A stretch of DNA of 5,039 nucleotides from JACVRM01 sp036824245. GTDB taxonomy: Bacteria; Actinomycetota; Thermoleophilia; Gaiellales; Gaiellaceae. The stretch spans positions 1 to 5,039 of the forward strand of contig DAITAO010000135.1 in NCBI GenBank assembly GCA_036824245.1, read 5' to 3'. Below the pieces are notes generated by a model, which was given only the letters and a program-made list of their open reading frames with translations, was not told the DNA's origin and ran no database searches. The translations under genes and the position numbers were made by a program. Numbering within the stretch: position 1 is the first letter of the stretch; each line of letters begins with the position of its first letter. Positions 1 to 5,039 of this stretch are shown here, piece after piece.

Positions 1-93
1 CTGCGAGCTCGCGGCCGGCGCCAGTGACGTGCCGACGAGCACGGTCAAGACCAGCGCGAGGGCAGCCGGCGCCAGCTGCGAGATGAACCTCAT
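1..93 (-). CDS. N-terminus of a secreted or lipid-free exported protein (partial, runs off left edge)
   Basis: Read on the minus strand from the ATG at 93-91, 31 codons are open to the window edge. They encode a classic signal peptide: a short N-region (MRFISQ) with one Arg, a hydrophobic core of about 18 residues (LAPAALALVLTVLVGTSL), then an AXA-type cleavage site (A25-P26-A27) followed by ASSQ. There is no lipobox Cys in the visible part, so cleavage by signal peptidase I is the better guess. The start is fixed by an in-frame TAG at 118-120, only 27 nt upstream, with no other usual start codon between. The Shine-Dalgarno match is weak. The mature protein lies outside the window, so its function cannot be named. 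It is divergent from the plus-strand operon and has its own candidate promoter at 195-222. Confidence 0.72.
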   Translation of the reverse strand, partial: MRFISQLAPAALALVLTVLVGTSLAPAASSQ

Positions 94-194
94 GCGGAGC
101 AGAGCCCCGGCGCGCGGCTACGCGATTCCCGACGAAGATTCCCCTTCACGTTCCCTTCCCCTGACCCTGAGCGAGCGTTTCCGGTCGCATTCCC

Positions 195-222
195 ATTATG
201 CGGACGCCGTGCGGAGACGCAA
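195..222 (-). promoter_or_regulatory. Candidate sigma70-type promoter for the minus-strand exported-protein gene
   Basis: On the minus strand, TTGCGT (222-217) is followed after 16 bp by CATAAT (200-195). The -10 matches TATAAT at 5 of 6 positions and the -35 keeps the TTG core. Transcription would begin near 188, giving a leader of about 95 nt before the ATG at 93. It stands out because AT-rich hexamers are rare in this GC-rich DNA. The assignment rests only on the motif match and the position. Confidence 0.45.
199..215. repeat. Direct repeat TGCGGA x2, 11 bp apart, over the leftward promoter
   Basis: TGCGGA occurs at 199-204 and 210-215, start to start 11 bp, which is about one helical turn. 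The pair covers the end of the -10 and most of the spacer of the candidate leftward promoter. A third copy lies at 93-98, next to the minus-strand start codon. The placement would suit a repressor site, but six-base repeats can arise by chance. Confidence 0.25.
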
Positions 223-327
223 TTGAAGATGGCCGCGAGTGGCGTCGCTGCGCTGAATCTGCTCCTTGACGGGCTGCTGCCGAGGCTCCGCCGCTGAGAA
301 TTCGGCCGTTCTGGACATGCACCTCGT

Positions 328-333
328 GGAGGG
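328..333 (+). promoter_or_regulatory. Strong Shine-Dalgarno GGAGGG ahead of a mini-ORF
   Basis: GGAGGG lies 5 nt before the ATG at 339-341. It is one of the two strongest ribosome-binding matches on the plus strand of the window, yet it serves a 30-codon frame and not the HAD gene. Either the mini-ORF is translated as a leader, or the match is coincidental. Confidence 0.35.
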
Positions 334-338
334 CTCTC

Positions 339-431
339 ATGGCAGATACGGCCGTGTCTTTGCTAGACAGCGCCCTTCGGGACAGCGGCTTAGGTGCCCG
401 AGCCTCCTCCCCGAATCGAACCTATCGATGA
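339..431 (+). CDS. Possible 30-residue leader ORF upstream of the operon
   Basis: This frame opens with ATG (339-341) behind GGAGGG and ends at TGA 429-431. The peptide starts MADTAVSLLDSALRDSGLG and has no recognisable domain, signal or membrane segment. Its TGA overlaps the ATG of the next mini-ORF (ATGA, 428-431), the same arrangement that joins the real genes downstream. Only about 60% of its codons end in G or C, far below the neighbouring genes, which argues against a conserved protein. If translated, it is more likely a regulatory or coupling leader than a functional product. Confidence 0.25.
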   Translation: MADTAVSLLDSALRDSGLGARASSPNRTYR

Positions 432-472
432 AGCTCGCACGCGTGTGTACCCGCCCTGTGCCGGAACTGTGA
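428..472 (+). CDS. Possible 14-residue mini-ORF overlapping the HAD gene start
   Basis: The frame reads MKLARVCTRPVPEL and stops at TGA 470-472. Its start overlaps the stop of the 30-residue frame (ATGA), and its stop overlaps the GTG start of the HAD gene (GTGA, 469-472). It has no Shine-Dalgarno of its own, so it would depend on ribosomes finishing the previous frame. There is no run of a single regulatory amino acid of the kind seen in attenuator leader peptides. The overlaps are the only support. Confidence 0.18.
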   Translation: MKLARVCTRPVPEL

Positions 473-1149
473 CGGCCGCGCCGCGCTCGGACCCGGCGCC
501 GGACCCGCCCCGGCGCACGCTCATCGTGGACTTCGACGGCACCGTAACCCTGGAGGACATGCTCGACCGCATCGCCCGGCAATTCGGCGACGCGGAGATC
601 TACAAGGAAGTCGAGTGGGGCTTTCGCCGCGGCGAGGTCACGATGCGTGAGGACATCGAGCGCAAGCTCGGCAGCGTGCGGGCGCCGCTCGCCGAGGTGG
701 TGGCCTGGCAGATCGAGCACGCCCGCATGCGCCGCGGCTTCGCCGGGCTCGTCGGGCTCGCTCGCGCGCGCGAATGGCCGCTCGTAGTCGTCTCCAGCAG
801 CTTTCACGAGCTCATCGAGCCGCTGCTCGCCCACCACGGTGTCGGCGCCCCGGTGCATGCGAACCGGGTCGCTGCCGAGCCCGACGGCTGGCGCGTCGAA
901 TGGCGCTTCGGTGTCGATTGCGACACGTGTGGGGAGTCGTGCAAACGCAGCGTGATCGAGCGGCTTGCGGGCAGCGATGAGGCAATCCTCGTGGGCGACG
1001 GCTACTCGGATCGCTGCGCGGCTCGGGTCGCCGACCGCGTGTTCGCGACCAAGGGGCTGGCGCACTACCTCGAGTGCAAGGGCGTTCGCCACCACCCGTT
1101 CACCGATTTCCAGGACGTCGCGAGGGCGCTCCACGGGGGAAGCCTGTGA
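469..1149 (+). CDS. MtnX-like HAD-superfamily phosphatase (subfamily IB)
   Basis: A 226-residue cytosolic HAD phosphatase of the MtnX/SerB-like IB group. Motif I is D21-F-D-G-T25, with D21 the expected phospho-accepting nucleophile and D23 the acid/base. Motif II is the VVVSSS segment around S109. K159 probably serves as the motif III lysine, and motif IV is G176-D-G-Y-S-D181. A Cys cluster C151-x2-C154-x3-C158 followed by Lys-Arg is typical of MtnX-type proteins. MtnX itself dephosphorylates 2-hydroxy-3-keto-5-methylthiopentenyl-1-phosphate in methionine salvage, but no other salvage gene is visible, so the substrate is open.

The frame is open back to a GTG at 394, but I chose GTG 469. Only 12 of 24 codons between 397 and 468 end in G/C, whereas all of the first 24 codons after 469 do. 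The segment before 469 would also add 25 residues ahead of the domain. The weak GGA before 469 suggests translational coupling. The stop overlaps the glgP start. Confidence 0.85.
   Translation: MTAAPRSDPAPDPPRRTLIVDFDGTVTLEDMLDRIARQFGDAEIYKEVEWGFRRGEVTMREDIERKLGSVRAPLAEVVAWQIEHARMRRGFAGLVGLARAREWPLVVVSSSFHELIEPLLAHHGVGAPVHANRVAAEPDGWRVEWRFGVDCDTCGESCKRSVIERLAGSDEAILVGDGYSDRCAARVADRVFATKGLAHYLECKGVRHHPFTDFQDVARALHGGSL
1135..1140 (+). promoter_or_regulatory. Ribosome binding site fixing the glucan phosphorylase start
   Basis: GGGGGA sits 5 nt before the GTG at 1146-1148. It supports this start over upstream in-frame ATGs that lie deep inside the HAD gene (the frame is open back to 1074). The site is inside the last codons of the HAD gene, so the two genes are probably translationally coupled. 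Confidence 0.6.
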
Positions 1150-2906
1150 CCGTCACGCCCGCCTTGCGCGAGGCCCCGTCCTGGTGGCGGCGCCACCACG
1201 GCGGTGACGGCGACCTCGTCGTTGCCTATTTCTGCCTGGAGTTCGGTGTGGACGAACGGCTCCCCACCTACTCCGGTGGGCTCGGCATGCTGGCCGGCGA
1301 CCACCTCAAAGCCGCCTCGGATCTCGGCGTTCCGCTCGTGGGCGTCGGTCTCTTCTACCGGCTCGGATACTTCCGCCAGGCGCTCGACGAGAGCGGGCAG
1401 GCCGAACGGTACGTGGAGACCGATCCCGCCCAGGCCGGGCTCGTGCTGGAGGAGACCGGCGGCGGGCCGCTCACCGTCACCGTCGAGCTGGCAGGGGAGG
1501 TGGTCACGGCGCGGGTTTGGCGGAGCGACGCGGCGGGCGTGCCGCTTTACCTGCTCGACGCTGACGGCATCACCGACGTGCTCTACGGCGGCGATCGCGA
1601 GCACCGCCTGCGCCAGGAGCTGCTGCTCGGCGTAGGAGGACCGCGTGCGCTCGCCGCGCTCGGCGTCCGGCCGACGGTCTTCCACGTCAACGAAGGACAC
1701 GCCGCGTTCCTGGGTCTCGAGCGCCTGCGCGCGCTCGTGGAGGAGCAGGAGCGCATGCCCGGCGATGCGCTCGCCGAGGTGCGGGCCTCGACCGTTTTCA
1801 CGACGCACACACCGGTGCCCGCCGGCAACGAGCGTTTTGACGTAGAGCTCGTGCGGGGCTATGCCAGCTCTCTCGCCGAGCGCGCCGGCATTGGCTGGGA
1901 GGGCCTGCTGGAGCTCGGCAGCGCACCCGGCGACGAACTGTTCGGACTGACACCGCTCGCCCTGCGCACGTCCGGATACGCAAACGCCGTCTCGCAGCTG
2001 CACGGTGAAGTGGCCCGCGACATGTGGCGTGAGCTCGGCAGATCGATCGGCCATGTCACAAACGGCGTGCACCGGCGCTCCTGGCAGAGCCCTGAGCTGG
2101 CCGAGTTGCTCGCGCGGTCAGGAGTCGACTTCACGGCGGCGCCCGGCGAGCAAGGCTGGGAGTGCGCCCGAGCACTCGACCTGCTCGAGCTCTGGCGAGT
2201 TCGTACAGAGCGCAAGCGTGCGCTGCTCGCAGCGGTGAGCGCTCCGGGCCTCTCCGTCGGCGCGCTCACAATCGGGTTCGCCCGCCGCTTCGCCACCTAC
2301 AAGCGGGCGGGCCTGCTCCTTTCCGATCGCGAGCGCCTCGGCCGCCTGCTCGGCGACCCTGAGCGTCCCGTCCAGTTGCTCGTAGCCGGCAAGGCCCATC
2401 CCGCCGACGACGGCGGCAAGGCGCTGATCAAGCTCCTGCTCGACTACGCGGGCCACGAGCGGGGCCGAGTCGTCTTCCTCCCGGACTACGACGTGCGCCT
2501 TGCGCGCCTGCTCGTTCAGGGAGTCGACCTGTGGCTGAACACGCCGCGGCGCCCCCAGGAGGCCTGCGGCACGAGCGGCATGAAGGCCGCTCTGAACGGC
2601 GCGCTGAACCTGTCGACGCTCGACGGCTGGTGGGCGGAGGGCTACACACCGGAGACCGGCTGGGCCTTCGGCGAGCGCGACCTAGAGGACGACGCTGCGC
2701 AGGACGCTGCCGACGCCCTCGAGCTCTATCGCGTGCTCGAAGAGGAGGTCGTCCCCGCGTTCTACGAGCGTGACGGCGAGGGCGTGCCGGTGCGCTGGCT
2801 CGAGATGGCGGCCGCATCGATCGAGCATGTCGGGACCCGGTTCGGCGCCGACCGGATGGTCACCGAGTACGCCGATCGGTACTACGTCGCAGCGCACCGG
2901 CGCTGA
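1146..2906 (+). CDS. glgP: Alpha-glucan (glycogen/maltodextrin) phosphorylase, short form, GT35
   Basis: PLP-dependent phosphorylase that releases glucose-1-phosphate from the non-reducing ends of alpha-1,4-glucans in the cytosol. The 586 residues carry the family motifs in order: AYFCLEFG (27-34) leading to YSGGLGMLAGDHLKAASDLG (42-61), HVNEGHA (180-186), TTHTP (219-223), FARRFATYKRA (378-388), GKAHP (415-419), and GTSGMK (475-480), where K480 is the predicted PLP Schiff-base lysine. It is followed by an ALNGALNLSTLDGWWAE segment. The C-terminus ends with the usual RMVTEYADRYY.

These match the more compact bacterial/archaeal phosphorylases (the Thermotoga and mycobacterial GlgP branch), not the 800-residue E. 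coli MalP/GlgP type. Unlike long actinobacterial GlgP (about 850 residues), it starts directly at the catalytic domain and lacks the DUF3417 extension. The GTG start overlaps the HAD stop by 4 bp and has a good GGGGGA. No frameshift or missing catalytic motif was seen. Confidence 0.93.
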   Translation: MTVTPALREAPSWWRRHHGGDGDLVVAYFCLEFGVDERLPTYSGGLGMLAGDHLKAASDLGVPLVGVGLFYRLGYFRQALDESGQAERYVETDPAQAGLVLEETGGGPLTVTVELAGEVVTARVWRSDAAGVPLYLLDADGITDVLYGGDREHRLRQELLLGVGGPRALAALGVRPTVFHVNEGHAAFLGLERLRALVEEQERMPGDALAEVRASTVFTTHTPVPAGNERFDVELVRGYASSLAERAGIGWEGLLELGSAPGDELFGLTPLALRTSGYANAVSQLHGEVARDMWRELGRSIGHVTNGVHRRSWQSPELAELLARSGVDFTAAPGEQGWECARALDLLELWRVRTERKRALLAAVSAPGLSVGALTIGFARRFATYKRAGLLLSDRERLGRLLGDPERPVQLLVAGKAHPADDGGKALIKLLLDYAGHERGRVVFLPDYDVRLARLLVQGVDLWLNTPRRPQEACGTSGMKAALNGALNLSTLDGWWAEGYTPETGWAFGERDLEDDAAQDAADALELYRVLEEEVVPAFYERDGEGVPVRWLEMAAASIEHVGTRFGADRMVTEYADRYYVAAHRR

Positions 2907-2912
2907 ACCCGA

Positions 2913-3743
2913 GTGGCGCTCCTTCGCGTTCCGGAGCCCTACAGCTTCGACCTCTCCACGGGCCGCTATCGCGCCTTCGGGCTCGACCGTGCCAACGTCT
3001 GGCACGAAGGCGCCCTCTACCGGGTCGTCGGAGACCGGGAGGTGCGTATCCAGGCGACGCGCGGCGGTGTGGACGTGGATCCGCTCGACGCCGACACGGA
3101 GCCGGTCGTCCGCCACCTGCTCGGCCTGCCCTTCGACCTCGACCCGTTCTACGCCTTCGCCGAGAGCGAACCCGCCCTTGCGCGGCTGACCACGGCGTTG
3201 AGCGGCCTGCGGCCGCCGCTCGCCCCCGATCCCTTCGAGAGCCTCGTCACCTCGATCACGGCTCAACAGGTGTCGCTCTATGCGGCTTTCGCGGTGCGCG
3301 GCCGCCTCATCGAGCGCTTCGGCGGTGCGCGTGGCGCGCACGCGATCGCCTTTCCCACGCGTGAGACGCTCGCGGATGCGCGTGAGGAGGACCTCACGGC
3401 CGTCGGCTTCTCGCGGCGCAAGGCGGGCTACGTCATCACGCTCGCAAGGAGCGATCTCGACCTGTACGAGCTCGCCGCTCTGGCGGATGAGGAGGTCGCC
3501 CGCCGCCTCGTCGCGCTGCCCGGCATCGGCGAGTGGACGGCGGACTGGTTCCTGGCTCGTCACCTGGCACGGCCGCGGGCATGGCCGGCCGGCGATCTCG
3601 GGCTGCGTAAGGCGGTCTCGCGCTTCTATGGTGACGGTCGCGACCTGACCCCCGAGGAGGTGCGAGCGCTGGGCGCCCGCTTCGATCCATTCCAGAACCT
3701 GACCGCGCACTACGTGCTCGCCGGCCTCCTCGCCGACGCATGA
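2913..3743 (+). CDS. alkA: DNA-3-methyladenine glycosylase II, AlkA-like (HhH-GPD)
   Basis: Base-excision repair enzyme that removes alkylated purines such as 3-methyladenine, leaving an abasic site. Its 276 residues are close to E. coli AlkA (282). The first ~85 residues form the AlkA-type N-terminal domain. The HhH-GPD fold follows: SITAQQVS with Q118-Q119, the helix-hairpin-helix LPGIGEWTA (202-210), and GDLGLRKA with D228 as the catalytic aspartate. D228 and W208 align with E. coli AlkA D238 and W218. The lack of a C-terminal Cys4 iron-sulfur cluster argues against MutY or Nth.

The start is GTG 2913, 6 nt after the glgP stop and in the same frame, with no clear Shine-Dalgarno, so expression probably depends on translation of glgP. 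The stop overlaps the next gene (ATGA). No Ada-type regulator domain is fused to it or visible nearby. Confidence 0.9.
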   Translation: MALLRVPEPYSFDLSTGRYRAFGLDRANVWHEGALYRVVGDREVRIQATRGGVDVDPLDADTEPVVRHLLGLPFDLDPFYAFAESEPALARLTTALSGLRPPLAPDPFESLVTSITAQQVSLYAAFAVRGRLIERFGGARGAHAIAFPTRETLADAREEDLTAVGFSRRKAGYVITLARSDLDLYELAALADEEVARRLVALPGIGEWTADWFLARHLARPRAWPAGDLGLRKAVSRFYGDGRDLTPEEVRALGARFDPFQNLTAHYVLAGLLADA

Positions 3744-4762
3744 GGATTCGCGCCATCACCGCGGCCGACGAGTCGGCCATCCGCGCGCTCTGGGAGGAGT
3801 TCGAGGCCGAGGTGCCCGAGCCCCCCGGCTTCGCGCCGGAGAGCTGGGACGAGGCTTGGGCCGACCTGAGCCGGCACGCGGAGCAGGGCGTAGCGCTGCT
3901 CGCGGACGATGACGAGGGGCCTGTCGGCTACGCCTTTGCACGAGCACCGGCGCACGGCCGCGCGCACGTGACCGACGTCTACGTCCGCCCGCGAGCGCGC
4001 CGCCGCGGTGTTGCCACCGAGCTGATGCGCGAGCTCGCGGCCGGCCTGCAGGACCTCGGGGCCGAGTGGGTCAGCCTGGACGTCCTGATGGCGAACGAAG
4101 CTGCGCGTGCCCTCTGGGAGCAGGTCGGCTTCGAGGACGTGCAGCGCGTCATGTCGACACGCCTGGAGACGCTGATCCAGCGGCTGGGGGAGGCGCCTGC
4201 GCCGAGCGGCGCCTCCTTCGGGGCGGTTCACGTGCAGACGGACGACCAGGGAGCCGTCGTGGCTGCCGTGGAGCGTTTCGTGCCCCGGCTGCACCGCTCA
4301 GGCGCCACGGTCGTCGCGCCGCCGCAAAACGGCTGGGTAGCTGTTCACGACGAGGCGACCGACAGGGAGCCGTCGCTGCTGCGCCGACTCGCACAGGAGC
4401 TCTCGGTGGTGACCGGCCTCGTCGTGCTGGCGCTCGGTGTGGAGGAAGGCCGTGTCGTGCGCCTCGCTGCCTTCGAGCGCGGCCAGCTGCTCGACGAGTA
4501 TCTGTCCGTGCCCGATGCATACGGGCCCCTGCCGCCCGGTGACGCCGTCGCGCTGCGCGCGAACCCAACCGTGCTCGCGCGGCTGACCGGCGCCGAGCCG
4601 GCGCGGATCCGTCAGGTCGCCCGCACGGCCGGCTCTCCGTCCGAGCTGCCGGCGCCGGAGGAACACGCGGCGGCGCTCGCCGATGTTCTGGGGCTGCCCG
4701 ACGCACATGGCTTCCCCGAGGCGAGTGCGGCCCCTGACGCAGTCACGGTCACGCACCGATGA
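3740..4762 (+). CDS. GNAT N-acetyltransferase fused to an uncharacterised C-terminal domain
   Basis: A 340-residue cytosolic protein with two parts. Residues 1-142 are a GNAT acetyltransferase: beta-strand VTDVYVRP (77-84), the acetyl-CoA pyrophosphate loop R87-R-R-G-V-A92 (R-x-x-G-x-A), and the motif B segment NEAARALWEQVGF (119-131). Residues ~156-325 are a separate alpha/beta-looking region with NGWVAVHDE (197-205), a helix of about 15 residues, a hydrophobic strand (VVTGLVVLALGVEEG), and LDEYLSVPDAYG (251-262). From memory this second part resembles stand-alone uncharacterised proteins with an LVDEY-type motif followed by an aromatic/Pro-rich loop. I know no function for them.

The acceptor substrate is unknown. 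It could be a small molecule or a protein N-terminus. ATG 3740 overlaps the alkA stop and no Shine-Dalgarno is seen, so coupling is likely. A Pro/Ala/Gly-rich linker (about 150-158) joins the domains, and base use is uniform across the join. Confidence 0.82.
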   Translation: MRIRAITAADESAIRALWEEFEAEVPEPPGFAPESWDEAWADLSRHAEQGVALLADDDEGPVGYAFARAPAHGRAHVTDVYVRPRARRRGVATELMRELAAGLQDLGAEWVSLDVLMANEAARALWEQVGFEDVQRVMSTRLETLIQRLGEAPAPSGASFGAVHVQTDDQGAVVAAVERFVPRLHRSGATVVAPPQNGWVAVHDEATDREPSLLRRLAQELSVVTGLVVLALGVEEGRVVRLAAFERGQLLDEYLSVPDAYGPLPPGDAVALRANPTVLARLTGAEPARIRQVARTAGSPSELPAPEEHAAALADVLGLPDAHGFPEASAAPDAVTVTHR

Positions 4763-5039
4763 CGGTCGTCCTCTTGCACGCGTTCCCGCTCGACGAGCGC
4801 ATGTGGGAGCCGCAGCTGGCGGTGCTGGAGCGATACGACGTATTTGCACCACGCCTCTACGGGCGTGGCGGCTCGATCGAGGACTGGGCGTCGTCGGTGC
4901 TCGGCGACGTGGACGGCGAGGTCACGGCGGTCGGGGCCTCGATGGGCGGCTACGTGGCGCTCGCGATGGCGCGGGCCGCCCCCGAGCGCGTTCGCGGGCT
5001 GCTGCTCGCGGGCTCTCGCACGGGGGCCGACACGCCTGA
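4759..5039 (+). CDS. Alpha/beta hydrolase, N-terminal part (runs off right edge)
   Basis: ATG 4759 overlaps the stop of the GNAT-fusion gene (ATGA), and 93 full codons are open to the window end. LLHAFPLDERMW (5-16) matches the His-Gly-type oxyanion-hole loop of alpha/beta hydrolases, with Ala in place of Gly after His7. G59-A-S61-M-G63 is the nucleophile elbow with S61 as the expected catalytic serine. The segment ending GSRTGADTP follows the next beta strand. The opening resembles PcaD (3-oxoadipate enol-lactonase) and BioH-like esterases, but that group is too broad to name a substrate. The acid and histidine of the triad, and any lid domain, lie beyond the edge. The position suggests it is the fifth gene of the same transcript. 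Confidence 0.8.
   Translation, partial: MTVVLLHAFPLDERMWEPQLAVLERYDVFAPRLYGRGGSIEDWASSVLGDVDGEVTAVGASMGGYVALAMARAAPERVRGLLLAGSRTGADTP

Larger units (their letters stand above)
94..468. other. Divergent intergenic region
   Basis: About 375 bp separate the minus-strand exported-protein gene from the HAD gene. The left half holds a pyrimidine-rich stretch on the plus strand (about 137-165, purine-rich in the minus-strand leader) with GATTCCC twice (124-130, 138-144), and a sigma70-like promoter facing left. The right half holds a strong GGAGGG at 328-333 and two mini-ORFs. A TTGACG at 266-271 has no acceptable -10 at the right spacing, so I see no convincing rightward promoter. No terminator hairpin or tRNA was recognised. 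Third-position G/C drops sharply here compared with the genes, as expected for DNA that is not ordinary coding sequence. Confidence 0.7.

Noticed and set aside
266..301. Rightward promoter with TTGACG at 266-271
   Set aside because: The -35 is good, but no TANNNT-like -10 occurs at 16-19 bp spacing. The nearest AT-rich hexamer is about 24 bp away.
146..340. 64-codon minus-strand frame in the intergenic region
   Set aside because: It has no Shine-Dalgarno worth noting, an unremarkable composition and no motif, and it runs through the candidate leftward promoter.
391..440. Possible tRNA or tmRNA 3' end on the minus strand (GGTTCGATTC)
   Set aside because: The T-loop-like string is there, but the flanking bases do not pair as a 5-bp T stem (only the closing G-C fits), and no acceptor or anticodon stem could be drawn. 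It also sits against the HAD gene start. I treat it as chance.
337..1134. Long minus-strand open frame opposite the HAD gene
   Set aside because: High-GC coding DNA commonly gives long antisense frames. The sense strand has clear HAD motifs, and the antisense translation is His/Arg/Glu-rich with no motif.
1065..2072. 335-codon minus-strand open frame opposite glgP
   Set aside because: It is a shadow of the phosphorylase gene, which carries all family motifs on the plus strand.
2682..3710. 342-codon minus-strand open frame across the glgP-alkA junction
   Set aside because: It spans two confident plus-strand genes, has no recognisable domain, and shows the composition of an antisense shadow.
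4683..5039. Plus-strand open frame running to a TGA at the window end
   Set aside because: It overlaps the GNAT-fusion gene and the alpha/beta hydrolase in a different frame and is Arg/Gly-rich without motifs. The hydrolase frame from 4759 has the GASMG elbow and is the real gene.
1..5039. Mobile element, CRISPR, toxin-antitoxin or defence module
   Set aside because: No transposase or integrase motif, terminal inverted repeats, spaced repeat array or small paired toxin genes were found. Base composition is even across the operon.

Overview
The window looks like chromosomal DNA from a high-GC actinobacterium. Coding sequence has strong G/C preference at third codon positions, GTG starts are common, and genes overlap by ATGA or GTGA. 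The protein style (short glucan phosphorylase, Ala/Arg-rich enzymes) would fit the Thermoleophilia (Solirubrobacter/Gaiella relatives). That placement is an impression from style, not a phylogenetic result. No mobile element, CRISPR array, rRNA or convincing tRNA is present.

Layout: the left edge holds the first 31 codons of a minus-strand gene whose product begins with a clear secretion signal (93 down to 1). A divergent intergenic region of about 375 bp follows. It has a sigma70-like promoter for the minus-strand gene, a pair of direct hexamers 11 bp apart over that promoter, and two very short open frames leading into the plus-strand genes.

From 469 to the right edge, five plus-strand genes are packed like an operon: an MtnX-like HAD phosphatase (469-1149), a short alpha-glucan phosphorylase (1146-2906), an AlkA-type DNA-3-methyladenine glycosylase (2913-3743), a two-domain protein with an N-terminal GNAT acetyltransferase and an uncharacterised C-terminal domain (3740-4762), and the start of an alpha/beta hydrolase (4759 to the edge). 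Three junctions are 4-bp overlaps of stop and start (GTGA, ATGA, ATGA). The only gap, glgP to alkA, is 6 bp.

The genes do not form an obvious single pathway. GlgP releases glucose-1-phosphate from storage glucan, the HAD enzyme is a small-molecule phosphatase, AlkA repairs alkylated bases, and the GNAT and hydrolase have unknown substrates. Co-transcription is well supported by the spacing; a shared function is not shown. The most interesting points are the GNAT fusion to an uncharacterised domain, the phosphorylase without the usual N-terminal extension, and the chained mini-ORFs ahead of the HAD gene. I do not see a clearly new defence or mobile system here.
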